6,228 bases of DNA from Clostridiales bacterium. GTDB lineage: Bacteria > Bacillota > Sulfobacillia > UBA995 > UBA9673. The number at the start of each line of letters is the position of its first letter. Positions within the stretch are counted from its first letter, which is position 1. Location: contig DPMO01000238.1 in NCBI GenBank assembly GCA_003541445.1, forward strand, positions 1 to 6,228, written 5' to 3'. Below, piece by piece: positions 1 through 5,135 of this stretch. The notes under the pieces are model-generated. The model ran no database searches and was not told the origin of the DNA. It saw only the letters and a list, made by a program, of their open reading frames with translations. The translations under genes were made by a program, and so were the position numbers.

Positions 1-83
1 TCAGGGTCCCGGGGGTTCTCGGCCGGATGCTGGCGGGGGTCCTCGGCATCTTCGGGTGGAAGCCCGACAGGACCCGGCGGTGA
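1..83 (+). CDS. spoVM: Probable SpoVM, spore morphogenesis peptide (5' end outside window)
   Basis: The frame from base 3 to the TGA at 81-83 encodes the last 26 residues of a protein, including VPGVLGRMLAGVLGIFG. This lines up with the amphipathic helix of Bacillus subtilis SpoVM (LPKFLGGIVRAMLGSF): the proline, the LG pair and the final LG.F coincide, with the same hydrophobic/basic alternation. SpoVM is a 26-residue peptide that recognises the convex forespore membrane and anchors the coat ATPase SpoIVA. By that alignment only about six residues are missing, so the whole peptide would be about 32 residues with a longer basic tail (KPDRTRR). Context supports the call, because spoVM lies next to an oppositely oriented rpmB and upstream of yloU-yloV in Bacillus. 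Uncertainty comes from the short length and the missing start. It could otherwise be the tail of an unrelated protein. Confidence 0.72.
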   Translation, partial: RVPGVLGRMLAGVLGIFGWKPDRTRR

Positions 84-85
84 GG

Positions 86-119
86 CGAGGCCGGCCGGAG
101 GAGAGTCCGGCCGGCCTCG
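86..119. terminator. Inverted repeat between convergent spoVM and rpmB
   Basis: A perfect 14-bp stem (86-99 with 106-119, CGAGGCCGGCCGGA against its complement) closes a 6-base loop. It starts 2 bases after the spoVM stop and lies 33 bases beyond the rpmB stop on the other strand. That position suits a bidirectional terminator shared by convergent genes. Neither side has a proper T-tract (only a short TTT at 124-126 on the plus strand), so it may act as a barrier or RNA-stabilising hairpin rather than a canonical intrinsic terminator. Confidence 0.5.
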
Positions 120-152
120 AACGTTTGAGACCGCCTGCTGTAGGCCCCCGGG

Positions 153-344
153 TCAGAGGGCCCTCTCGACCTTACCTGACCTGAGGCACCGCGTGCACAC
201 GTTGATGCGCTTCGTGCGGCCGTCCATGACGGCCTTCACTCTTTGGAGGTTCGGACTCCATACACGCTTCGTCTTGTTCTCGGCGTGGCTGACGGAATGA
301 CCCGTGCCGACCGTCTTTCCGCAGATCTCGCATCTCCTGGCCAT
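153..344 (-). CDS. rpmB: 50S ribosomal protein L28 (four-cysteine, zinc-type)
   Basis: This 63-residue protein begins [10 protein letters not shown] and ends SGKVERAL, typical of bacterial L28. It carries the [15 protein letters not shown] core that contacts 23S rRNA in the large subunit. Two CxxC pairs (C5/C8 and C50/C53) mark it as the zinc-binding form of L28. Many Bacillota also or instead carry cysteine-free copies that are used under zinc limitation. I chose the ATG at 344 because family members begin MAR. A TTG two codons upstream (350) is possible and is better spaced (5 bases) from the GGAGGT ribosome-binding site. The gene is transcribed away from yloU and toward spoVM. A good promoter lies about 165 bases upstream, so its mRNA has a long leader. 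Identity is certain; only the start is open. Confidence 0.96.
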   Translation of the reverse strand: MARRCEICGKTVGTGHSVSHAENKTKRVWSPNLQRVKAVMDGRTKRINVCTRCLRSGKVERAL

Positions 345-382
345 CTTCAAGAGCTACCTCCGCCCTGAGGGTTTCACGGCCT

Positions 383-433
383 GGACCGGACAAGGGGCGG
401 TGCCGGTCCGCGTAGACTCAGTCGACCGGACCG
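383..433 (-). promoter_or_regulatory. Competing hairpins in the rpmB mRNA leader
   Basis: Within the predicted 5' leader of rpmB (about 351-503, minus strand), segment 403-410 can pair in two mutually exclusive ways. Bases 403-409 pair with 383-389 (7 bp, 13-base loop), and bases 404-410 pair with 427-433 (7 bp, 16-base loop). The outer arms share an 8-base direct repeat, GACCGGAC (384-391 and 424-431). Such a switch is the shape expected of ribosomal-protein autoregulation. However, the region is very GC-rich, so chance pairings are likely, and I know of no established L28 leader motif to compare. The rest of the leader shows nothing I recognise. Confidence 0.2.
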
Positions 434-509
434 CTCGGCAGGGGGCCGGCAGGCTGGGCGGCTTGAATCCTCGTCCGGCACCGGCCACCCGGCCCGGCAC
501 AACGCAAGC

Positions 510-538
510 ATTCTACCACGTCCGGCGGTCCCTGACAA
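510..538 (-). promoter_or_regulatory. Sigma-A-type promoter of rpmB
   Basis: Read on the minus strand: -35 TTGTCA (538-533), a 17-base spacer, then -10 TAGAAT (515-510) preceded by TGG, an extended -10. Each hexamer matches consensus at five of six positions. Transcription should begin near 503 and run toward rpmB, giving a leader of about 150 bases. No competing gene start lies on this strand in the interval. Confidence 0.68.
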
Positions 539-557
539 CGCGCGGAGGTCCTCATTC

Positions 558-629
558 ATGCCCCCGCCGCGGAGGGGACTTGCCGGGTTGTTGGGACCAG
601 GTCGTAAGAGTGGTGCGAAGGATAAATAA
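558..629 (+). CDS. Possible 23-codon leader ORF upstream of yloU
   Basis: An ATG at 558 follows a strong GGAGGT (544-549) at 8 bases and opens a 23-codon frame for a basic peptide (MPPPRRGLAGLLGPGRKSGA, then KDK) ending in TAA at 627-629. That stop overlaps the ATG of a second short frame (629-676, 15 codons), itself 6 bases after GAAGGA (617-622). The TAATG overlap looks like translational coupling. Against this, about half the third positions are A or T, unlike the GC-ending codons of neighbouring genes, and I recognise no family. It may be a translated leader, a small protein or chance. Confidence 0.2.
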   Translation: MPPPRRGLAGLLGPGRKSGAKDK

Positions 630-722
630 TGAGAGGCGCCGAACCAGAAGCGCCGGCCGGGCCGGCGGGCTCCTGAAGCGCCCGGTCCACGAAGAGAACA
701 GCTCCCAGGAAGGGACTTGGAA

Positions 723-1082
723 GTGTCGGGCACGCAGACCGACATCGGGAAGATCGTCATCGCCGACGAGGTCATCGCCACCATCGCGGGGCTGGCGGCC
801 ACGGAGTGTTACGGCATCGTCGGGATGGCCGCGCGCCGCCTGAAGGACGGTATCGCCGAGCTTCTGGGCCGCGAGAACCTGAGCCGCGGCGTCGAGGTCT
901 CCTACAGGGACGATGCCGTCCGCATCGACCTGAACGTCATCGTCGGCTACGGAACGCGGATCTCCGAGGTGGCCTCCAACGTGTCCCGGCAGGTGAAGTA
1001 CCGGGTGGAGCAGGCCACAGGCATGAAGGTCGGCTGCGTGAACATCAACGTTCAAGGGGTCCGGGCGATCGGGGAGCGGTAA
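723..1082 (+). CDS. yloU: Asp23/Gls24 family protein, YloU-like
   Basis: This 119-residue protein matches YloU almost end to end. It shows IVIADEVIATIAGLAA near residues 11-26, ECYGIVGMA, GRENLSRGVEV, the IVGYGTRISEVASNV core and the terminal VNINVQGVR. Asp23/Gls24 proteins are small envelope-stress-associated proteins found at the membrane in several Firmicutes, and their biochemical role is unsettled. No signal peptide or membrane segment is visible. Two starts compete. TTG 717 has its purine tract (GGAAGGGA, 708-715) only 1 base away, whereas GTG 723 sits 7 bases from it, so I prefer GTG. The gene is followed after 14 bases by fakA, the standard pairing, so the two are very probably one transcript. 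I see no convincing sigma-A promoter in the 640-716 region. Confidence 0.93.
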   Translation: MSGTQTDIGKIVIADEVIATIAGLAATECYGIVGMAARRLKDGIAELLGRENLSRGVEVSYRDDAVRIDLNVIVGYGTRISEVASNVSRQVKYRVEQATGMKVGCVNINVQGVRAIGER

Positions 1083-1096
1083 GCGGGAGGCGCATC

Positions 1097-2836
1097 TTGA
1101 CCGAGGATAAGCTCCTGACCGGGGCCAGGCTCAAAGACATGGTGAAGGCCGGCTACCGGTGCCTCACCGACAACAAGGAAGCGGTGAACACCCTGAACGT
1201 GTTCCCGGTTCCCGACGGGGATACCGGGACGAACATGTGCCTGACGGTGGCCGCCGCGGTGCGCGAGATGGACAAGGTGACCTCCTCCGGCCTCGGCGAG
1301 GTCGTCAAGGCTCTCGCCTTGGGCTCGCTCATGGGGGCGCGGGGGAACTCGGGGGTCATCCTCTCCCAGCTCTTCAGAGGTCTCAGCAGGAGTCTGCAGG
1401 ACCGGCGCACGGCGTCACCTCTGCAGTTCGCGTGGGCCATGCAGGAGGGCGTCGAGACGGCCTACAAGGCGGTGATGAAGCCCGCGGAGGGCACGATCCT
1501 CACTGTCGCGCGCGAGGCGGCCCGGGCTTCGCTCGCTGCGGCGAAGAAGGGGGCGGACCTCGAGGGAGTCCTGTCGGCGGCCCTGGAGCGGGGCCGTGAG
1601 GTCCTCGACAAGACCCCCGAGATGCTTGCCGTCCTGAAGCAGGCCGGGGTCGTCGACGCCGGCGGGGCCGGGCTCGTCTTCCTGCTGGAAGGTGCCGTCC
1701 AGGGTCTCAGCGGGGCTCTGGTGGTGCCCGGGGAGCGTGAGGAGGCGCCCCTCCTCCGCGGCGAGCCGGAAGCGGGCCCCGCTGTCCAGGCCGGGGACGG
1801 AGCCGCCGAACCGTCCGAGCCGGACATCGTCTTCGCCTACGACACCCAGCTCCTCGTCAGGGGCGCCGGGCTGGAGGTCGACCGGATCAGGAGCCAGCTC
1901 GAGCCGCTCGGCGACTCCCTGCTGGTCGTGGGTGAGAGGACCCTGGTGAAGGTCCACGTGCACACGAACGAGCCGGACCGCGTCCTGGCCGTGTGCCTGG
2001 CCCATGGAGACCTTTTGGAGGCGTCGGTCGAGAACATGCGCGAGCAGCGTGACGCGCGCCGGCATTCCCGCGTGGCGGTGGCCGGGGCCGCCGGGGCCGC
2101 TTCAGGGGGCGCGGCTTCGGAAGAGGGGCGGACCTCCCAGTTCGTTGCGCCGGCCGACCCCGGACCGTCGGCGGATTCGGCGCGGCTGGGGGTGGTCGTC
2201 GTCTCGACGGGCGACGGACTCGAGGCGGTCTTCCGGAACCTCGGAGCGGACATCATCGTCAGCGGCGGGCAGACGATGAACCCGAGCACGGAGGACCTCC
2301 TCGCGGGTGTGGAGAGCCTCCCGGCCGAGGAGGTCCTTCTCCTTCCCAACAACGGCAACATCCTCATGGCCGCCGAGCAGACCCGTGAACTCACCTCCAA
2401 GACCGTCCATGTCGTCCCCACCCGCTCGATCCCCCAGGGGATAGCGGCCATGGTCTCCTTCAACCGGAGCCTCGACGGGGCCGAGAACGCCGTCAAGATG
2501 AAGCGGGCTCTGGCCCGGGTCAAGTCAGGGGAGGTCACCTACGCGGTCCGGGATTCGAAGTACAACGACATCGAGATCCATGAGGGTGACTTCATCGGCC
2601 TCCTGGACCGGGACATCGTGACCGTGGGGAGCGACCCGCTGACCGTGCTGGCCGGTCTCGTCGGCCGCATGGCCGACGCGGAGACGGAGATCGTGACCGT
2701 CTTCTACGGCGCCGAGGTGACCGAGGAGGAGGCCGCCCAGATCGAGTCCAGGCTGTCGGCGAAGGCCCCCGGGCACGAGATAGAGGTCCACCGGGGCGGT
2801 CAGCCCGTTTACCGCTACCTCGTCTCTGTGGAATGA
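1097..2836 (+). CDS. fakA: Fatty acid kinase catalytic subunit FakA (DAK/YloV)
   Basis: FakA phosphorylates fatty acids held by a FakB (DegV-family) partner, giving acyl-phosphate for phospholipid synthesis. The 579-residue protein has the full family architecture. The N-terminal DhaL-type kinase domain (about 1-205) carries the nucleotide/Mg motif PDGDTGTNM (39-47), GARGNSGVILSQ (80-91), PAEGTILTV (129-137) and VVDAGGAGL (185-193). A middle domain (about 243-320) has LGDSLLVVG, VKVHVHTN (285-291) and NMREQ. A C-terminal domain (about 364-579) has SGGQTMNPSTEDLL, LLPNNGNILMAAEQ and VVPTRSIPQG. Acidic and Ala/Gly-rich linkers (about 212-242 and 326-362) separate the domains and make it slightly longer than YloV (about 550). 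TTG 1097 is chosen because GGGAGG (1085-1090) lies 6 bases upstream. An in-frame extension upstream only overlaps yloU. The middle domain has YDTQ at 248-251 where Staphylococcus and Bacillus proteins have YCTE. No fakB is in the window. Confidence 0.94.
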   Translation: MTEDKLLTGARLKDMVKAGYRCLTDNKEAVNTLNVFPVPDGDTGTNMCLTVAAAVREMDKVTSSGLGEVVKALALGSLMGARGNSGVILSQLFRGLSRSLQDRRTASPLQFAWAMQEGVETAYKAVMKPAEGTILTVAREAARASLAAAKKGADLEGVLSAALERGREVLDKTPEMLAVLKQAGVVDAGGAGLVFLLEGAVQGLSGALVVPGEREEAPLLRGEPEAGPAVQAGDGAAEPSEPDIVFAYDTQLLVRGAGLEVDRIRSQLEPLGDSLLVVGERTLVKVHVHTNEPDRVLAVCLAHGDLLEASVENMREQRDARRHSRVAVAGAAGAASGGAASEEGRTSQFVAPADPGPSADSARLGVVVVSTGDGLEAVFRNLGADIIVSGGQTMNPSTEDLLAGVESLPAEEVLLLPNNGNILMAAEQTRELTSKTVHVVPTRSIPQGIAAMVSFNRSLDGAENAVKMKRALARVKSGEVTYAVRDSKYNDIEIHEGDFIGLLDRDIVTVGSDPLTVLAGLVGRMADAETEIVTVFYGAEVTEEEAAQIESRLSAKAPGHEIEVHRGGQPVYRYLVSVE

Positions 2837-2858
2837 CGCTCTCGATCGGTGATGACCT

Positions 2859-2888
2859 GTATAACCCGCGGCGTTGTGTTCCATAATA
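2859..2888 (+). promoter_or_regulatory. Candidate sigma-G (forespore) promoter for gpr
   Basis: GTATA (2859-2863), 18 bases, then CATAATA (2882-2888) fits the sigma-G consensus described for B. subtilis (GHATR, 18-base spacing, CATNHTA) at every position. It lies 150 bases before the gpr start, and gpr is a known forespore-transcribed gene in Bacillus. Transcription would start near 2895 and must cross the terminator at 2965-2992. No sigma-A hexamer pair of comparable quality is visible between fakA and gpr. Confidence 0.6.
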
Positions 2889-2964
2889 GGCTCCGGGGAA
2901 GACGTTTGGAGGAAATACGCAATCCTCCCCCAGAGGCTCTTCCTCCGGTTTCTCCTCTCCCACT

Positions 2965-2992
2965 GGCGGTCCGGCAGGACCGCCCTTTTTTT
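2965..2992 (+). terminator. Strong intrinsic terminator in the gpr leader
   Basis: GGCGGTCC (2965-2972) pairs perfectly with GGACCGCC (2977-2984) across a GGCA loop. One C and then seven T residues (2986-2992) follow. This is a textbook Rho-independent terminator. It would end the yloU-fakA transcript, 128 bases after the fakA stop. It also lies downstream of the candidate gpr promoter and 16 bases before the gpr start codon, so gpr expression requires read-through or another arrangement. Confidence 0.85.
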
Positions 2993-2993
2993 C

Positions 2994-3000
2994 GGGGGTG
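2994..3000 (+). promoter_or_regulatory. Ribosome-binding site fixing the gpr start
   Basis: GGGGGTG can pair over seven bases with the 16S anti-Shine-Dalgarno (CCUCCAC region, with one G-U pair). It sits 8 bases before GTG 3009. It begins two bases after the terminator T-tract, so the terminator and the translation signal are packed together. This supports GTG 3009 over the only other in-frame start, ATG 2874. Confidence 0.6.
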
Positions 3001-3008
3001 GCGACGCG

Positions 3009-3986
3009 GTGGACGGCGTTCCGATTCGGACAGACCTTGCCAACGAGGCGAGACAGTTCGTGCAGGCGGCCCGTGGAGTGGACAGCATCCCCGGCGTCGA
3101 GGTCGAGGAGTACTCGACGACGGAGTGCCGGGTGACCCGGGTGAGGGTCACGACGCCGGAGGCAGGGCGCGAGCTCGGCAAGGCTCCCGGCCTCTACGTC
3201 ACCATAGAGGCTCCGGGACTGTTGAAGCGTTCAAGGCCCGTCCAGGAGGAGGTGGCGCAGACCTTCGTGAGGGAGTTCAACAACCTCGTCCGCCTCGGGG
3301 ACGATGACGAGGTCTTCGTCGCCGGCCTGGGGAACTGGCAGGCCACGCCTGACTCACTGGGCCCGCGTGTCGTCGGGCAGCTTCTCATCACCAGACACCT
3401 GACGGGTCTCCTCCCCCCGGAGCTCCGTGGGGGGCTTCGCTCGGTGGCCGCGGTGGCTCCCGGCGTCATGGGGCTGACGGGCATCGAGACGAGCGAGATC
3501 ATCCTGGCCGTGACCAACCGGATGCGACCGGACGTCGTGGTCTGCATCGACGCCCTGGCGGCCAGGTCGGCCGAGCGAATCCTGACGACGATCCAGCTCG
3601 CCGACACGGGGATTCACCCGGGTTCGGGGGTGGGCAACAAGCGGGTGGGAATCACCCGCGAATGCCTCGGCGTGCCGGTCATCGCCGTCGGGGTGCCCAC
3701 GGTTGTGCATGCGGCGACCATCGCCCATGAGACCATCGAGCTGCTCGTCGACAAGTTCAGGAACCGGGCGCAGTTCTACGAGATAGTGAGGGAGATGGAC
3801 GCGGAGGACAAACGGGAGCTCATCAACGAGGTTCTCGCCCCGTCACTGGGAGACCTCATGGTGACCCCGAAGGAGATAGACGTTCTCATCCTGGAGATGT
3901 CGAAGGTCCTGGCGGGAGCCCTTAACGCGGCCTTCCATCCGAAGATAGACCTCGACCGGCAGGACCTGACGGAGTACTTGCAATAG
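3009..3986 (+). CDS. gpr: Spore germination protease GPR
   Basis: GPR cleaves small acid-soluble DNA-binding proteins (SASPs) at germination. It is made in the forespore as an inactive zymogen that processes itself. The 325-residue product shows IRTDLANEA (6-14, the processing site), GLGNWQATPDSLGP (106-119), PGVMGLTGIETSEI (151-164) and CIDALAARS (179-187). D115 and D181 are 66 residues apart, the same spacing as the two essential aspartates reported for B. megaterium GPR (D127 and D193). A long conserved stretch (GSGVGN, GVPTVVHAATI) follows. GTG 3009 is chosen for its well-placed GGGGGTG. It leaves a propeptide of only about nine residues before the LA of RTDLA, against about 15-16 in Bacillus. 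The frame stays open to ATG 2874, but that codon lies upstream of the candidate -10. The gene replaces the sdaAB/recG/rsmD block often found after yloV. Confidence 0.95.
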   Translation: MDGVPIRTDLANEARQFVQAARGVDSIPGVEVEEYSTTECRVTRVRVTTPEAGRELGKAPGLYVTIEAPGLLKRSRPVQEEVAQTFVREFNNLVRLGDDDEVFVAGLGNWQATPDSLGPRVVGQLLITRHLTGLLPPELRGGLRSVAAVAPGVMGLTGIETSEIILAVTNRMRPDVVVCIDALAARSAERILTTIQLADTGIHPGSGVGNKRVGITRECLGVPVIAVGVPTVVHAATIAHETIELLVDKFRNRAQFYEIVREMDAEDKRELINEVLAPSLGDLMVTPKEIDVLILEMSKVLAGALNAAFHPKIDLDRQDLTEYLQ

Positions 3987-4089
3987 AAACGTTGTAGCGG
4001 GCCTCGTCGCCGGGGACTGAGGGTGCCCTTCATCCTGACGACCGGCGGGACCCTGCACCATTTGCGCCTCCCCCTGCTGTTTGAACGAG

Positions 4090-4323
4090 CTATCTCCGGA
4101 GCGCTTCTACCTCAGCCCAAATGATATAGACAACGCCAACCAAGCCAAGCACTTGGCTGATGACAAGGAGAGGGGTCCCTACATATTGCAACATCCCTTG
4201 GAACAACTGTGCATTCCAACTTTGCACGTTTGAGCCGAAGATTGCTGCAGTGATGTATCTACAGCAATAGGTCAATACAGCCAACCCTATAAACCCCAAG
4301 CCAACGGTTCTTCTCACTAACAC
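4090..4323 (-). CDS. Unrecognised small membrane protein, two helices
   Basis: I do not recognise this 77-residue protein. From GTG 4323 it has a short basic start (VRR), a first hydrophobic helix (about 7-29, ending YCCRYITAAIF), a polar loop of about 18 residues (SNVQSWNAQLFQGMLQ) and a second helix (about 48-69, TPLLVISQVLGLVGVVYIIW) followed by AEVEALRR. The frame is open far upstream (to 4704), but that part overlaps coaD antisense and lacks membrane-protein character until about residue 108 of the long frame. I chose GTG 4323 because AAGGAGG (4335-4329) lies 5 bases upstream. GTG 4317 is an alternative, and a longer form from TTG 4374 would add a hydrophobic stretch. AT-ending codons (TTA, AGA, ATA, GTA) differ from all its neighbours. 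It is divergent from coaD and convergent with gpr. The coding call rests on the ribosome-binding site, hydrophobic pattern and a possible promoter. Confidence 0.55.
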   Translation of the reverse strand: MLVRRTVGLGFIGLAVLTYCCRYITAAIFGSNVQSWNAQLFQGMLQYVGTPLLVISQVLGLVGVVYIIWAEVEALRR

Positions 4324-4372
4324 ATCCGCCTCCTTCTCAGAAAGCACCAGCCAGGAAAGTAGAAGCACGTAC

Positions 4373-4401
4373 AAACTAATTTTGAAGGTTCTATCTGTCA
4401 A
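4373..4401 (-). promoter_or_regulatory. Possible promoter of the small membrane protein gene
   Basis: On the minus strand a perfect -35 TTGACA (4401-4396) is followed after 17 bases by TAGTTT (4378-4373), a poor -10 matching three of six positions. Initiation near 4366 would give a leader of about 43 bases before GTG 4323, with AAGGAGG in place. The perfect -35 with a weak -10 may indicate an activator-dependent promoter, or chance. Confidence 0.38.
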
Positions 4402-4410
4402 GTGCTGTGA

Positions 4411-4479
4411 TATAGCAGCCAGATAGCAGCAGCAGGTGACCCGAGCCCTGCGGCATGGTATAATTTCCTTGCTGCTATC
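4411..4479. repeat. ATAGCAGC repeats framing the coaD promoter
   Basis: GATAGCAGCA (4422-4431) and its exact inverse TGCTGCTATC (4470-4479) form a 10-bp inverted repeat separated by 38 bases. A third, direct copy, TATAGCAGC (4411-4419), lies 11 bases upstream of the left arm, one helical turn. The arms flank the coaD -35 and -10, and the right arm covers the expected transcription start. The layout resembles operator half-sites for a regulator shared by coaD and the divergent gene. It could also fold as a long stem in DNA or be a remnant of an inserted element. Confidence 0.45.
4436..4464 (+). promoter_or_regulatory. coaD: Sigma-A promoter of coaD with extended -10
   Basis: -35 GTGACC (4436-4441, four of six), an exact 17-base spacer, then a perfect TATAAT (4459-4464) preceded by TGG, giving a consensus extended -10. 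Start of transcription is expected near 4471, leaving about 30 bases of leader containing AAGGAGG (4486-4492). It is the strongest housekeeping promoter in the window. Confidence 0.8.
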
Positions 4480-4500
4480 CCCTTCAAGGAGGCCCACAGG

Positions 4501-4989
4501 TTGCAACTTGCGATCTGCCCGGGGAGTTTCGATCCGGTGACGAACGGGCATCTGGACATCATCGAGCGGAGCTCCCGGATTTTCGACAAGGTGCTGGTGG
4601 TCGTTTTCACCAACCCCCTGAAAAGCCCGCTGTTCAGTGTCGAGGAACGCGTGGAAATGCTCCGGGAGGTCACCCGCGATTTGGCCAACGTCGAGGTGGA
4701 CCATTCGGACGGCCTGCTCTCTGACTACGCCCTCAGCAAGGACGCCAAGGTCATCGTCAAGGGGCTCAGGGCGGTGTCCGACTTCGAGATGGAATTCCAG
4801 ATGGCGCGCATGAACCAGAAGCTGGCGCCGTCAGTCGAGACGGTGTTCATGATGACTTCGACCGAGTTCTCCTACCTCAGCTCCAGCATCGTGAAGGAAG
4901 TGGCCAGGTTCGGCGGATGCGTGAGAGAGCTGGTGCCTGAGGTCGTGGCCAGGCGGCTGGCGGAGAAGTTCGGCCGTCAGGCCCGGTAA
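4501..4989 (+). CDS. coaD: Phosphopantetheine adenylyltransferase
   Basis: CoaD transfers AMP from ATP to 4'-phosphopantetheine, giving dephospho-coenzyme A, the penultimate step of CoA synthesis in the cytoplasm. The 162 residues match the family length (about 160). They show [11 protein letters not shown] (7-17, the nucleotidyltransferase HxGH-type loop), K41 in [21 protein letters not shown] (88-102), MNQKLAP, and the SSSIVKEV segment (128-135) that binds ATP. K88 stands where E. coli has Arg88, and R91 is kept. The start is TTG 4501. No ATG or GTG is available that keeps the conserved [11 protein letters not shown] start, and AAGGAGG (4486-4492) lies 8 bases upstream. In many Firmicutes coaD follows rsmD, but here it has its own strong promoter after an unrelated low-G+C stretch. 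It is followed by ylbL, as in the B. subtilis ylb cluster but without ylbJ and ylbK between. Confidence 0.97.
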   Translation: MQLAICPGSFDPVTNGHLDIIERSSRIFDKVLVVVFTNPLKSPLFSVEERVEMLREVTRDLANVEVDHSDGLLSDYALSKDAKVIVKGLRAVSDFEMEFQMARMNQKLAPSVETVFMMTSTEFSYLSSSIVKEVARFGGCVRELVPEVVARRLAEKFGRQAR

Positions 4990-4992
4990 AGA

Positions 4993-5015
4993 CCGGCCGA
5001 TAGAGAGCAGGCCGG
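4993..5015. other. Short hairpin after coaD
   Basis: CCGGCC (4993-4998) pairs with GGCCGG (5010-5015) across an 11-base loop, starting 3 bases after the coaD stop. There is no T-tract, so termination is doubtful. The remaining bases to 5135 show nothing I recognise. Confidence 0.25.
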
Positions 5016-5135
5016 CTACCTCCGCGCGCCAGGTGGCGGGCCGGGAAGCACTCGGTTCGCGTCGAGCCCGTCACGGTGGTCGTTGATGGCTGGCTGGAGT
5101 CACGGCCCCCCGGCCCACGTTCCGCTGTTGCCGTC

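Larger units (their letters stand above)
4081..4470. other. Low-G+C island between gpr and coaD
   Basis: Hand counts per 60-base line from 4141 to 4440 give 45-52% G+C, against about 70% in a gpr line and 58% in a coaD line. The island contains one short minus-strand gene and divergent promoters. I see no transposase, tRNA, or matching terminal repeats at its two edges. It could be laterally acquired DNA or a region under different selection. The 103 bases from the gpr stop to 4089 show no gene and no T-tailed hairpin. Confidence 0.6.

Noticed and set aside
509..515. CATTCTA, resembling a sigma-G -10 on the plus strand
   Set aside because: No GHATR box lies 18 bases upstream, and the bases are explained as the complement of the rpmB -10.
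304..843. 179-codon plus-strand ORF across the rpmB-yloU gap
   Set aside because: It overlaps rpmB antisense and yloU in another frame. The product is Arg/Pro/Gly-rich without a recognisable domain, as expected in high-G+C DNA.
806..1096. In-frame upstream extension of fakA to base 806
   Set aside because: It overlaps yloU in another frame, encodes Arg/Gly-rich non-family sequence, and the family N-terminus and SD agree with TTG 1097.
2874..3008. Longer GPR starting at ATG 2874
   Set aside because: This codon lies upstream of the candidate -10, the extension runs through the terminator hairpin and T-tract, and the residues match no GPR propeptide. GTG 3009 has a good SD.
4241..4268. ATTGCTG/CAGCAAT inverted repeat
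   Set aside because: It is only 7 bp with a 14-base loop inside the small coding region, so it is most simply chance.
4324..4704. Long minus-strand frame extending the small membrane protein into coaD
   Set aside because: The extra residues are antisense to coaD with no membrane character or family resemblance. A well-spaced AAGGAGG supports GTG 4323.
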